From contig NZ_JAADZW010000002.1 in assembly GCF_010645065.1 (NCBI RefSeq), positions 310,001 to 374,000 of the forward strand: DNA of 64,000 nt. Reading direction: 5' to 3'. The notes under the pieces were generated by a model that worked only from the letters and a program-made list of their open reading frames with translations, searched no databases and was not told the origin of the DNA. The stretch is from Flavobacterium fluviatile (lineage in GTDB: Bacteria > Bacteroidota > Bacteroidia > Flavobacteriales > Flavobacteriaceae). Numbering within the stretch: position 1 is the stretch's first letter; each line of letters opens with the position of its first letter. The translations under genes and the position numbers were made by a program. Positions 51,233 through 58,226 of the stretch are shown here, in pieces.

Positions 51233-51336
51233 AGCTTCTGGTTTTTAATTAAAAAATGCAAAGGACTTTTTGTATTTTTAATAGTCATCAAACAACTTAC
51301 TAAAAAGGGAAGAACGTATTTTGCCTTTGCATTGTG

Positions 51337-51609
51337 TTATGACCTTTCCGAACCGCTAACGCTATTAACTGTTAGCGGAACATCAAGGGAATTATGCAAG
51401 TTTACTTGCTTCGGTGTACTGTATTTTGCTTTAATAATTTCTATACAATCCTGTACAGTTGGCTTAATAAAAACAGGTTTCATATTTTTTGGCTTCGTTT
51501 TTGCTTTAGGCTTTCGCATCTTGTCAAATGCGTCACAAAATACCTGCATATCCTCGTCAGAGAATGTGGCAATGATATTAAGTACCGAGTTTGCAATTAT
51601 GGAAGACAT
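51337..51609 (-). CDS. Small basic protein (90 aa)
   Basis: A 90-residue protein with a Lys/Pro-rich middle (KMRKPKAKTKPKNMKPVFIKPTVQDCIEIIKAKYSTPKQ). Its 3' end contains a perfect palindrome CCGCTAAC / GTTAGCGG (51,353-51,378), which codes the Ser/Val-rich C-terminus. No family recognised. Confidence 0.5.
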   Translation of the reverse strand: MSSIIANSVLNIIATFSDEDMQVFCDAFDKMRKPKAKTKPKNMKPVFIKPTVQDCIEIIKAKYSTPKQVNLHNSLDVPLTVNSVSGSERS

Positions 51610-51666
51610 ATCTTATATTTGTTTTAGCTAATCGTGGTTGATTGGCGATTTTACTGCACTTTGGTG

Positions 51667-51741
51667 CGGTTTAATGGTGTAGGGGGGGCGTGGTTGCTCC
51701 CCCTTTTTTTTGGGTTAATAGTATTGGTGGTTTAATGGTGT
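51667..51741 (-). repeat. Leader motif copies 9 and 10 (tandem)
   Basis: ACACCATTAAACCG at 51,667-51,680 and ACACCATTAAACCA at 51,728-51,741, 61 bp apart, enclosing a G7/C5 hairpin (GGGGGGGCG ... CTCCCCC, about 51,682-51,704). The only place where two copies lie in tandem and far from an ATG. Confidence 0.7.
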
Positions 51742-51756
51742 AAAAGGGGGCTTTAT

Positions 51757-52014
51757 TTAACTTTTTTTTCGACTTTGCCATTTATACACTACTACATCAA
51801 AAAAACAGTAAACCTCAGTTATTAGCCATGCTACTCCTGTAACTACGTAAGTAATTGTGTTCAAGAAATGAAATACAAAACCAATTTTAATATCTGAGTT
51901 TATGTTTTCTTTAAACATCTGTGTTATAATTAAGTAGCCTTTTATAAAAGCAGCTAATAATAAAAACCCCATTATTTCGTAGTAATTTCTTGTTATAAAT
52001 TCCATAATTGGCAT
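51757..52014 (-). CDS. Two-span membrane protein (85 aa)
   Basis: An 85-residue protein with spans at about 10-28 (YEIMGFLLLAAFIKGYLII) and 47-70 (VFHFLNTITYVVTGVAWLITEVY). Coupled to the HTH gene upstream (4-bp gap). Maybe immunity or superinfection exclusion; not recognised. Confidence 0.55.
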   Translation of the reverse strand: MPIMEFITRNYYEIMGFLLLAAFIKGYLIITQMFKENINSDIKIGFVFHFLNTITYVVTGVAWLITEVYCFFDVVVYKWQSRKKS

Positions 52015-52017
52015 GAT

Positions 52018-52206
52018 TTAGGCATTTGCTTTTTCGCTGACTGGTTTTCGATACACAGCATCGTGAACGGTACTGGGCGAAACTCTAAATTCTTTTGCGA
52101 TCTTTTCTAATCGTGATTTTCTGTTCAATGTTTTATCTGCACGCAGCACTTCAAACATTGCTTTTATCTCAGAATTTCTATTTAGAATAAATTCATGTGT
52201 ATTCAT
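52018..52206 (-). CDS. Small HTH protein, Cro-like switch partner (62 aa)
   Basis: A 62-residue protein with a helix-turn-helix (KSRLEKIAKEFRVSPSTVHDAVYRK). It is divergent from the CI-like repressor with the three operator repeats between them, the layout of a lysis-lysogeny switch. First gene of the early leftward block. Confidence 0.7.
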   Translation of the reverse strand: MNTHEFILNRNSEIKAMFEVLRADKTLNRKSRLEKIAKEFRVSPSTVHDAVYRKPVSEKANA

Positions 52207-52256
52207 ATTTGTACGCTTTAGAAATTTATTTTTTGTACTTTTCTACAGCAAACTAA

Positions 52257-52311
52257 CTAAATAATATTTATATAACCTAATAATATTTAGATAAAAACTA
52301 ATAAAATTTAG
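52257..52311. promoter_or_regulatory. Operator: three CTAATAATATTTAG repeats
   Basis: CTAAATAATATTTA (52,257-52,270), CTAATAATATTTAG (52,277-52,290), CTAATAAAATTTAG (52,298-52,311), spaced 20 to 21 bp (two helical turns). The third touches the repressor ATG, so autorepression is expected. Confidence 0.75.
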
Positions 52312-52707
52312 ATGAATAATTTTATAAGCTTGAATATCAAGTATTTATGTGATTTAAAAAATTTAAAGCAAGATGAATTTGGTTTGCTTTTTAATTTAAA
52401 CAAGGGAGTGATCGGTACTTATGTTCGAGATGCAGCAACTCCGAAGATTGAAATTATTCAGAAGATATGTGCTCAATATAACATTAGTATTGATGAATTT
52501 GTAAATAGTGATTTGTCAAAAGGTAAAAGTCAAAATAATTCAGTAAACGAACCTGGTCCCGTTTATCAAAAAGAAGTTCCTTCAGGATTTGTCTTAATTA
52601 GTGAAAAGCATTTGAAGTTGCTGGAAAGCACTATCGAAGATAAAAACAAAATCATAAAGGCATTAGAGCTGCGATTGGGCGAATCCGATAAAAGTGAAAC
52701 TGCATAA
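52312..52707 (+). CDS. CI-like repressor (HTH_XRE)
   Basis: A 131-residue protein with an XRE-type helix-turn-helix (5-60: NIKYLCDLKNLKQDEFGLLFNLNKGVIGTYVRDAATPKIEIIQKICAQYNISIDEFV), a linker, and a short C-terminal helix (KLLESTIEDKNKIIKALELRL) likely for dimerisation. No LexA-like protease part, so induction would not be by RecA self-cleavage of this protein. Likely keeps the element silent through the adjacent operators. Confidence 0.85.
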   Translation: MNNFISLNIKYLCDLKNLKQDEFGLLFNLNKGVIGTYVRDAATPKIEIIQKICAQYNISIDEFVNSDLSKGKSQNNSVNEPGPVYQKEVPSGFVLISEKHLKLLESTIEDKNKIIKALELRLGESDKSETA

Positions 52708-52767
52708 TCCTATAATGCGGATTGTGCGTGATTGAAACAAATATTATAAACCATAAAAAAAACCAAA

Positions 52768-53259
52768 ATGAAAAAATTATTACTATTAGGAATGTTGTTT
52801 ATTGGATTAAATTGTTTTGCGCAGGGAACGCATGTATGGAAAGGACAACCTGGAGATGGAAATTCTGATCCAAATTATCCGGCTACAACTGCAAAAGAGT
52901 ATAATTACTTAACGAAGGGCTTGAAGATTCAACTTGAAAGTGGATTGGATGTCATTGACGGTTATGAGCTTAAAGATGATGGTAAAATAATAGTGCAAAA
53001 TAAATATGTTTTTACTTTTTCGAACTTGATAGAAAAATCAACCGGAGATTTAAAAGGGGTTTCTGTTATAATGAAATCAGGAGGTAATACACTAACTTAT
53101 TATCTGTGTATTCCTGTTAATCATCTTACATATTCAAATTATTATGCGCAAACTATTTCTGGTTTTTCTACAGACCAAGCAAGGGCTTATTCAATAGCCT
53201 TGTCGGAAAAATATTGGAAGATGGATCGTGCAATTATCAACAAAAACAAGAAAGGTTAA
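52768..53259 (+). CDS. Secreted cargo protein (163 aa)
   Basis: A 163-residue protein with a signal peptide (KKLLLLGMLFIGLNCFAQ, cut after Ala-Gln), then a beta-rich domain (YLTKGLKIQLESGLDVIDGYELKDD). No family recognised. Rightward, next to the repressor and attR, the place for lysogenic conversion genes, so expressed in the integrated state is plausible. Confidence 0.65.
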   Translation: MKKLLLLGMLFIGLNCFAQGTHVWKGQPGDGNSDPNYPATTAKEYNYLTKGLKIQLESGLDVIDGYELKDDGKIIVQNKYVFTFSNLIEKSTGDLKGVSVIMKSGGNTLTYYLCIPVNHLTYSNYYAQTISGFSTDQARAYSIALSEKYWKMDRAIINKNKKG

Positions 53260-53281
53260 TGCCTTTTTTTTTGTAAATATA

Positions 53282-53306
53282 CCAGCCTACAAACGAGCCT
53301 GTAACT
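53282..53306 (+). repeat. Arm-type repeat, right
   Basis: ACCAGCCTACAA-ACGAGCCTGTAACT; the 23 bp at 53,284-53,306 equal 25,030-25,052. Distance to the att core is 87 bp. Confidence 0.7.
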
Positions 53307-53393
53307 GGTAGATATAGAGAAATCATAAAAAAATAGGGGATTGAAAAACAGGTAGTTATGTTTTTCAAAAGTACAAAAAAAGGGGTTTGCAAA

Positions 53394-53449
53394 ACTTAAA
53401 ATCCAGTGAACAGCAATGTTCGTGCGGGTTCAAGTCCCGCTCTGAGTAC
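53394..53449 (+). repeat. attR core (56 bp)
   Basis: Exact copy of the tRNA-Leu 3' segment at 24,891-24,946; the 5' half of the tRNA is lacking, so it is no gene. Right of it is the chromosome (TAAAGCCTC). Confidence 0.93.
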
Positions 53450-53479
53450 TAAAGCCTCTTCTTTTGAAGAGGCTTTTTT
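53450..53479 (+). terminator. Original tRNA-Leu terminator, displaced
   Basis: AAAGCCTCTT / GAAGAGGCTTTTTTT hairpin directly after attR. Before integration it followed tRNA-Leu. Confidence 0.75.
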
Positions 53480-53557
53480 TATGTTGTACACTTAAAAATG
53501 GGAAATTTAAGAAGTAAATTTTAATGTGTTTAATGCAATCAATAATCAACAATCAAA

Positions 53558-53932
53558 ATGGGGGCTTTTGTAATCAGCAGGAGATTTAATGATGAGTATA
53601 AATTCGTATTTACTTCCAGGAAAGGAAAAGTTATATTTACTAGTTTAAGTTATGAGTTGAAATTTGAGTGTGAAGAGGATATTGAGAAATTTAAAGTGAA
53701 TATTGAGCAGGCTAAATTTTTAAAGTTTAAGGGTTCTGGTGGGAAGTATTTCTTTAAGTTGATACTGGGTGAGGTACATTTTGCAACAAGTCGAAAATAC
53801 ACAACAGAATTGCTTTTGCAGAAAGGGATACAAGAGATCGTGTCGTATGCGTCAAAAGCAGAAATTTTAGATTTCTCGTCAAATGATTTGATTTTTGAAG
53901 ATGAAGTAGTGGCCGAAGATGAGGTGGAATAA
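53558..53932 (+). CDS. YegP-like DUF1508 protein
   Basis: A 124-residue protein with two DUF1508-like units: RRFNDEYKFVFTSRKGKVIFTS and GSGGKYFFKLILGEVHFATSRKYTTELLLQKGIQEIVSYA. YegP-type proteins are small beta-alpha proteins of unknown role. First chromosomal gene after the element; acidic tail (EDEVVAEDEVE). Confidence 0.78.
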   Translation: MGAFVISRRFNDEYKFVFTSRKGKVIFTSLSYELKFECEEDIEKFKVNIEQAKFLKFKGSGGKYFFKLILGEVHFATSRKYTTELLLQKGIQEIVSYASKAEILDFSSNDLIFEDEVVAEDEVE

Positions 53933-54021
53933 AATTTAAAAATTTTTATTATGAAGACTTCGAATTCCAACATTGTATTAAGTGTTGTGTCAGAATTTGG
54001 AATTTGTTAAATTTTGAGCAT

Positions 54022-54055
54022 AAAAAAAACCATCTTATTTGATGGTTTTAAAATT
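54022..54055. terminator. Terminator between DUF1508 and Ala-rich gene
   Basis: AAAACCATC / GATGGTTTT hairpin with A-run and T-run on both sides, serving convergent genes. Confidence 0.75.
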
Positions 54056-54072
54056 TTTAGAACTGTGTCTAA

Positions 54073-54285
54073 TTATTTTTTTTCTTCAACTTCTTTAGCA
54101 GTAGAGTCAACTACAGCAGCAGCAGAATCAACTACAGCAGCAGCAGAATCAACAGTTGCAGCAGCAGAATCAACAACTACAGCTGAAGAATCAGCAGCAG
54201 TAGTGTCAGCAGCAGCGTCTGCTTTTTTACAAGATACAACAGTTAAAACAGCAACAACAGCTAAACTTAAAAATACTTTTTTCAT
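54073..54285 (-). CDS. Ala-rich repetitive small lipoprotein (70 aa)
   Basis: A 70-residue protein with a lipobox (LTVVSC, Cys19) and a mature part built of repeated VDSAAA units of 7 residues (21 bp each) ending in EVEEKK. Likely surface- or periplasm-facing. Repeat number may vary by slippage. A perfect -7 box (TATCTTTG) precedes it. Confidence 0.75.
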   Translation of the reverse strand: MKKVFLSLAVVAVLTVVSCKKADAAADTTAADSSAVVVDSAAATVDSAAAVVDSAAAVVDSTAKEVEEKK

Positions 54286-54322
54286 CTTACTTTATTATAA
54301 AAGGTTAATTATTAATTCGAGG

Positions 54323-54330
54323 CAAAGATA
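54323..54330 (-). promoter_or_regulatory. -7 box of Ala-rich lipoprotein gene
   Basis: TATCTTTG on the minus strand, 38 bp before the ATG. The remaining gap 54,331-54,635 is AT-rich and holds no gene I can support. Confidence 0.5.
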
Positions 54331-54635
54331 TAAATTTTTTAATATGTAAAATATTTTTTTATTTTTTTTTTAAAATATTTTCCTTCGTCTCCTGATGTCT
54401 TCTCTTATCAATTAATATGCCAAAATAGTTAAAATGAGACGTATTATTGTATTTTTTGTAAATTTTACTTTTTATTGAATATTCACAAAACGTTTTACTT
54501 TTTTTGATGGTCTGATTGTACTTTATTTTGTGTTTCGTTGATTATTCAGTTATCTAAAATGAGAGTTTTTATGGATGTTTTTTATTTACTATGGGAAAAT
54601 TCCAATCAAAAAAATAAAATTCTAAAGCTGTTGTT

Positions 54636-55865
54636 TTATGGAATGGTATTTAAAATAGTATCTGTTGCTCCTTTATTGTTCTGAATGTAGGAGCTGCAAA
54701 TTTCTCTTTTTTCCTGGAGAAAATTAACATCTGAAAGTAAACGGCCAAGAGTTTGTTTTAATTCTTCCTGATTGTTAATAACCATACAGCCTCCAAGCTT
54801 TACCAATTCAACAGCTTCGGCAAATCTCGAATAATGAGGTCCAATTACAATTGGAAGTCCAAATGTTGCCGGTTCTAAAATATTGTGAATGCCGGGATTC
54901 CCAAAACCGCCGCCAACATATGCGATGGTTCCGTAGCTGTAAATTTTGGTCAGTAAACCAACCGTGTCAATAATAAAAACAGTATAATCAGCTAAATTTT
55001 TGTTCTCTTTTTCTGAAAATAAAACTGTTTTTTTTGAAATTGAGTTTTTCAGATTTTCAATTTGCTCTTTCTTTATATTGTGGGGTGCTATGATGAATTT
55101 TACATTTTTGGGAGCCTGATTGATATATTCACTTAGCAATACTTCATCTTTAGGCCAGGAACTTCCGATAACTATTGTGGGCTGGTTGTTTTTGAAAACA
55201 TCAATAAATTCCAGTGAATTGTCTCTTTCTAAGATGGCATTTACCCGATCAAAACGAGTATCGCCCGAAACAATAACGTTGTGAAATCCTATTGATTCGA
55301 TTTTGGCTTTTGAATTTTCGTTCTGAACAAAAAAATACGTAAAAGTTTTTAATGCTTTTCTGTAAAACCCTCCATACCATTTAAAAAACATCTGATTGTC
55401 TCTGAAGATTCCTGAAATTAAGTAAGTAGGTGTATTTAATTTTTTTAGTTCGTTTAAGTAATTGAGCCAGAATTCATATTTTATAAAAAAGACTAATTCA
55501 GGATGAACTAATTTTAAAAACTGTTTTGCATTAGTCTTAGTATCCAGTGGAAGATAGAGAGTTATGTCAGCGACATTGTTGTTTTTGCGGACTTCGTAGC
55601 CCGAAGGCGAAAAAAAGGTAACAATAATCTTATGTTCAGGATATTTTTCTTTAATTTTTTCAATGACCGGAAGACCTTGTTCGTATTCACCTAAGGATGC
55701 TGAGTGAAACCAGATTGTTTTGTCCTCATATTTTATTTTTTCCTTTAATATCACAAAAACATTTTTTCTTCCATTTACAAAAAGTTTCATTTTGGGGCTA
55801 AAAAGTGCTGCTGTTTTAAGGAAAAAACCAGCAATTAGAACGAGTAAATTGTATAGAAAAAGCAT
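54636..55865 (-). CDS. waaA: 3-deoxy-D-manno-octulosonic acid transferase
   Basis: A 409-residue GT30 enzyme that adds Kdo to lipid A at the inner membrane. An N-terminal membrane anchor (3-20, FLYNLLVLIAGFFLKTAAL) is followed by IWFHSASLGEYEQGLPV with the catalytic Glu of GEYEQ, FVQNENSKAKIESIG, and the C-terminal IAYVGGGFGNPGIHNILEPATFGLPIVIGP nucleotide-sugar motif. Normal length. Confidence 0.93.
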   Translation of the reverse strand: MLFLYNLLVLIAGFFLKTAALFSPKMKLFVNGRKNVFVILKEKIKYEDKTIWFHSASLGEYEQGLPVIEKIKEKYPEHKIIVTFFSPSGYEVRKNNNVADITLYLPLDTKTNAKQFLKLVHPELVFFIKYEFWLNYLNELKKLNTPTYLISGIFRDNQMFFKWYGGFYRKALKTFTYFFVQNENSKAKIESIGFHNVIVSGDTRFDRVNAILERDNSLEFIDVFKNNQPTIVIGSSWPKDEVLLSEYINQAPKNVKFIIAPHNIKKEQIENLKNSISKKTVLFSEKENKNLADYTVFIIDTVGLLTKIYSYGTIAYVGGGFGNPGIHNILEPATFGLPIVIGPHYSRFAEAVELVKLGGCMVINNQEELKQTLGRLLSDVNFLQEKREICSSYIQNNKGATDTILNTIP

Positions 55866-55911
55866 CTGTTTATTTTTGTGGCTAAAATACGTTTCTTTCG
55901 ATTATTTTTCA

Positions 55912-55941
55912 TTGTTTGAAGGTATTAAATAACTATTTTTG
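55912..55941 (+). promoter_or_regulatory. Consensus promoter of DegT-family gene
   Basis: TTG (55,912-55,914), 19 bp, then TATTTTTG (55,934-55,941): an exact flavobacterial promoter, 56 bp before the ATG. Confidence 0.75.
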
Positions 55942-55997
55942 CTTTCGTTTTAAAGATTTTGGTGAATCCGGATCTTCAGATTTAAATAAGAAGATAA

Positions 55998-57131
55998 ATG
56001 AAAAAAATTCAAATGGTTGACTTAAAAAGTCAGTATGAAAAGATAAAAACTGCTGTAGATACCTCTATTCAGGAGGTTTTAGATACAAATACTTATATAA
56101 ATGGACCTTTAGTTCATCAGTTTCAGAAAAATCTTGAAGAGTATCTGGGTGCAAAACATGTAATTCCATGCGCAAACGGTACCGATGCTTTACAGATTGC
56201 CATGATGGGACTGGATTTGAAGCCAGGAGACGAAGTTATTACGGCAGATTTTACTTTTGCGGCAACAGTTGAGGTCATTGCTTTGCTGCAGTTGACTCCG
56301 GTTTTGGTGGATGTTGATTTGCAAAATATGAATATCGATATTGATGCTGTCAAAAAAGCCATTACACCAAAAACAAAAGCAATTGTTCCGGTGCATTTAT
56401 TCGGACGTGCTGCCAATATGGATGCGATTATGGAAATTGCGGCTGAACACAATTTATACGTGATTGAAGATAATGCACAGGCAATTGGAGCTGACTATAT
56501 TTCGAAATCAGGCGAAAAAAGTAAAGTTGGAGTTATTGGCCACGTTGCAGCAACATCGTTTTTTCCGTCTAAAAACTTAGGCTGTTACGGAGACGGCGGT
56601 GCGATTTTTACAAATGACGATAATCTGGCGCATATTATTCGTGGAATCGTAAATCACGGAATGTATGAACGCTACCATCATGATGTTGTGGGGGTTAATT
56701 CACGTTTGGATAGCATCCAGGCTGGCGTTTTAAACGCAAAGTTACCGCTTTTAGATCAATATAATCAAGCGCGACGTTTAGCGGCAACGAAATACAATGC
56801 GGCTTTAGCAGGAAATGCAAAAATTATAACACCTCAATTTGATGCAAACCAAAATGATCACGTTTTTCATCAATATGTATTAAGAATTTTGAATGCAGAC
56901 AGAAATGCACTGATGCAGCATTTATTGGACAAAGGAATACCATGCGCGATTTATTATCCGATTCCGTTACATTCTCAGAAAGCTTATGCTGATTCACGTT
57001 ATAAAGAAGAACAGTTTCCTGTAACGAATCAATTAGTGAAAGAAGTAATTGCATTGCCAATGCATACGGAACTTGATGATGAACAAATTAAGTTTATTAC
57101 AGATTCTGTTTTAGAATTTCTGGCTAAATAA
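55998..57131 (+). CDS. DegT/DnrJ/EryC1/StrS sugar aminotransferase
   Basis: A 377-residue PLP enzyme of the sugar-nucleotide aminotransferase family (WecE/WbpE/PglE-like). GTDALQIAMMGL phosphate region, EDNAQAIGADY with PLP-binding Asp158, and SFFPSKNLGCYGDGG with Schiff-base Lys192. It makes an amino sugar for surface glycans. Divergent from waaA, consistent with a cell-surface theme. Confidence 0.92.
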   Translation: MKKIQMVDLKSQYEKIKTAVDTSIQEVLDTNTYINGPLVHQFQKNLEEYLGAKHVIPCANGTDALQIAMMGLDLKPGDEVITADFTFAATVEVIALLQLTPVLVDVDLQNMNIDIDAVKKAITPKTKAIVPVHLFGRAANMDAIMEIAAEHNLYVIEDNAQAIGADYISKSGEKSKVGVIGHVAATSFFPSKNLGCYGDGGAIFTNDDNLAHIIRGIVNHGMYERYHHDVVGVNSRLDSIQAGVLNAKLPLLDQYNQARRLAATKYNAALAGNAKIITPQFDANQNDHVFHQYVLRILNADRNALMQHLLDKGIPCAIYYPIPLHSQKAYADSRYKEEQFPVTNQLVKEVIALPMHTELDDEQIKFITDSVLEFLAK

Positions 57132-57150
57132 TTCAATTTATCAAAATAAT

Positions 57151-57188
57151 AAAAACCCAAATTATCAGTTTAGATGATTTGGGTTTTT
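57151..57188. terminator. Bidirectional terminator
   Basis: AAAAACCCAAAT / ATTTGGGTTTTT arms between convergent genes. Confidence 0.8.
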
Positions 57189-57196
57189 ATTTGAAA

Positions 57197-57970
57197 TTAA
57201 TCTACTTTCTTAAAAACCAAAAGCTTTCCTGAAGGGTTGGAAAGAGTTAGTCTATTGTTCTTAATGGAATAAGTAGTGGTGTTTTGAAGCGCTTTTACAA
57301 ACTTGTCTTCCTTATTATTTTCGTCACAGGCCATTAAAGTAGAAGTTATATTGTTGAATCTGAGTAAATCATTTTCGAAAAATAAACTTCCGCTAATCGA
57401 ATTGCAGCCTCCAAATCCTATGAATCTGTTTTCTTCTGCGTGGATTTCGATTCGGGGTAATTCTTTTTGAAAATCTGCCACAAAGACTTTGCGTTCGTTT
57501 AATTCTTCTAAAACCCAAATGTCATGCAAACGGTAGTCAGTAATGTATTTTCCGCACCCTTCTGTCTTTTGATAGTTTTTTTCTGTATTGTTCCTGATTT
57601 CAATAGAGACTTTATAAGGAGAAATTGCTCCGGACATAGAATTTTGACATTCAATTTGCTGGACAGAAATTTTAATACTTGATTCTGCATTGCCGGCTTT
57701 ATATGTTTTAATATTGGCATCCATTGCCCTGACGGGTTTAACGGATGAAAAACTTAGATTTTCTTTTCCTTGTATTAATGAAGTAAATACAATTTTTTCT
57801 CTTCCAATTTTTAATTCCCAGAAAGGTTCGTTTCCGGTTGCTTTAAAATAAGTTTTAATATTCTCTTCAGATGCAATTTCTGAAGGAGTATTTAAGTCAG
57901 GGTCTTTTGGGTTTGTGGACTTGCAGCTATATAGTAATAATGTGATGTATATAATTAAGTACTTTTTCAT
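57197..57970 (-). CDS. META-domain lipoprotein
   Basis: A 257-residue lipoprotein from the ATG at 57970 (MKKYLIIYITLLLYSC, Cys16); the upstream ATG at 58018 would put extra residues before the signal. Residues 35-145 are a COG3650-like beta domain (YFKATGNEPFWELKIGREKIVFT), and 155-255 the META/HslJ domain (WVLEELNERKV, FIGFGGCNSISGSLFFEND, STLMACDENNKEDKFVKAL). Envelope stress or heat-shock-related in other species. Confidence 0.85.
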   Translation of the reverse strand: MKKYLIIYITLLLYSCKSTNPKDPDLNTPSEIASEENIKTYFKATGNEPFWELKIGREKIVFTSLIQGKENLSFSSVKPVRAMDANIKTYKAGNAESSIKISVQQIECQNSMSGAISPYKVSIEIRNNTEKNYQKTEGCGKYITDYRLHDIWVLEELNERKVFVADFQKELPRIEIHAEENRFIGFGGCNSISGSLFFENDLLRFNNITSTLMACDENNKEDKFVKALQNTTTYSIKNNRLTLSNPSGKLLVFKKVD

Positions 57971-58119
57971 AGAAATGATTAAGATTATAAAAAAATTAAT
58001 GCCATGTCCTGATGACAATATGATATTGTCTATTCAAATTTAAGGAAAATAGTACATATAAAATAGTTTGCAAAAATACCTCTAAGCCTGAATACCTCGT
58101 ACTTGCACGCAATACGGAA

Positions 58120-58213
58120 AAATACGTATTTAGAAGAATTCTAATTAATAAAAAAAATACGTAGATAAGTATTTTGTATAAGTATTTATACTTATATTTG
58201 CGTAGTAATACTT
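58120..58213 (+). promoter_or_regulatory. Operator/promoter region of nirB
   Basis: A -7 box TATATTTG (58,193-58,200) with TTG 16 bp upstream. Palindromes AAATACGTATTT (58,120-58,131) and AAGTATTTATACTT (58,180-58,193), plus AATACGTAGATAAGTATT and AGTAATACTTA, form an array of related AAGTAT/AATACG half-sites overlapping the promoter. Confidence 0.6.
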
Positions 58214-58226
58214 AATTAAAGAAATC

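Larger units (their letters stand above)
24891..53449. mobile_element. Integrated 28.5-kb temperate virus-like element
   Basis: Bounded by exact 56-bp direct repeats of the tRNA-Leu 3' part (24,891-24,946 and 53,394-53,449), with a tyrosine recombinase at the left end and a CI-like/HTH switch at the right end. It encodes host-lysis functions (GH108 muramidase, holin- and spanin-like proteins), a fibre-like esterase, candidate capsid proteins and many single-span membrane proteins. No terminase, portal, tape-measure or sheath is recognisable. This fits a tailless, perhaps internal-membrane virus better than a tailed phage. No break in essential-looking genes is seen apart from the homopolymer at 26,728-26,736, so it may be active. 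Confidence 0.85.

Noticed and set aside
26437..53259. Element as a conjugative transposon (ICE)
   Set aside because: No relaxase, type IV coupling protein or Tra/VirB genes recognised; ArdC-like alone is not enough, and lysin, fibre and spanin-like genes point to a virus.
54100..54200. Repetitive AGCAGCAGCAGAATC stretch as a CRISPR or satellite
   Set aside because: It is the coding repeat of the Ala-rich lipoprotein on the minus strand with 21-bp period and a signal peptide in frame.
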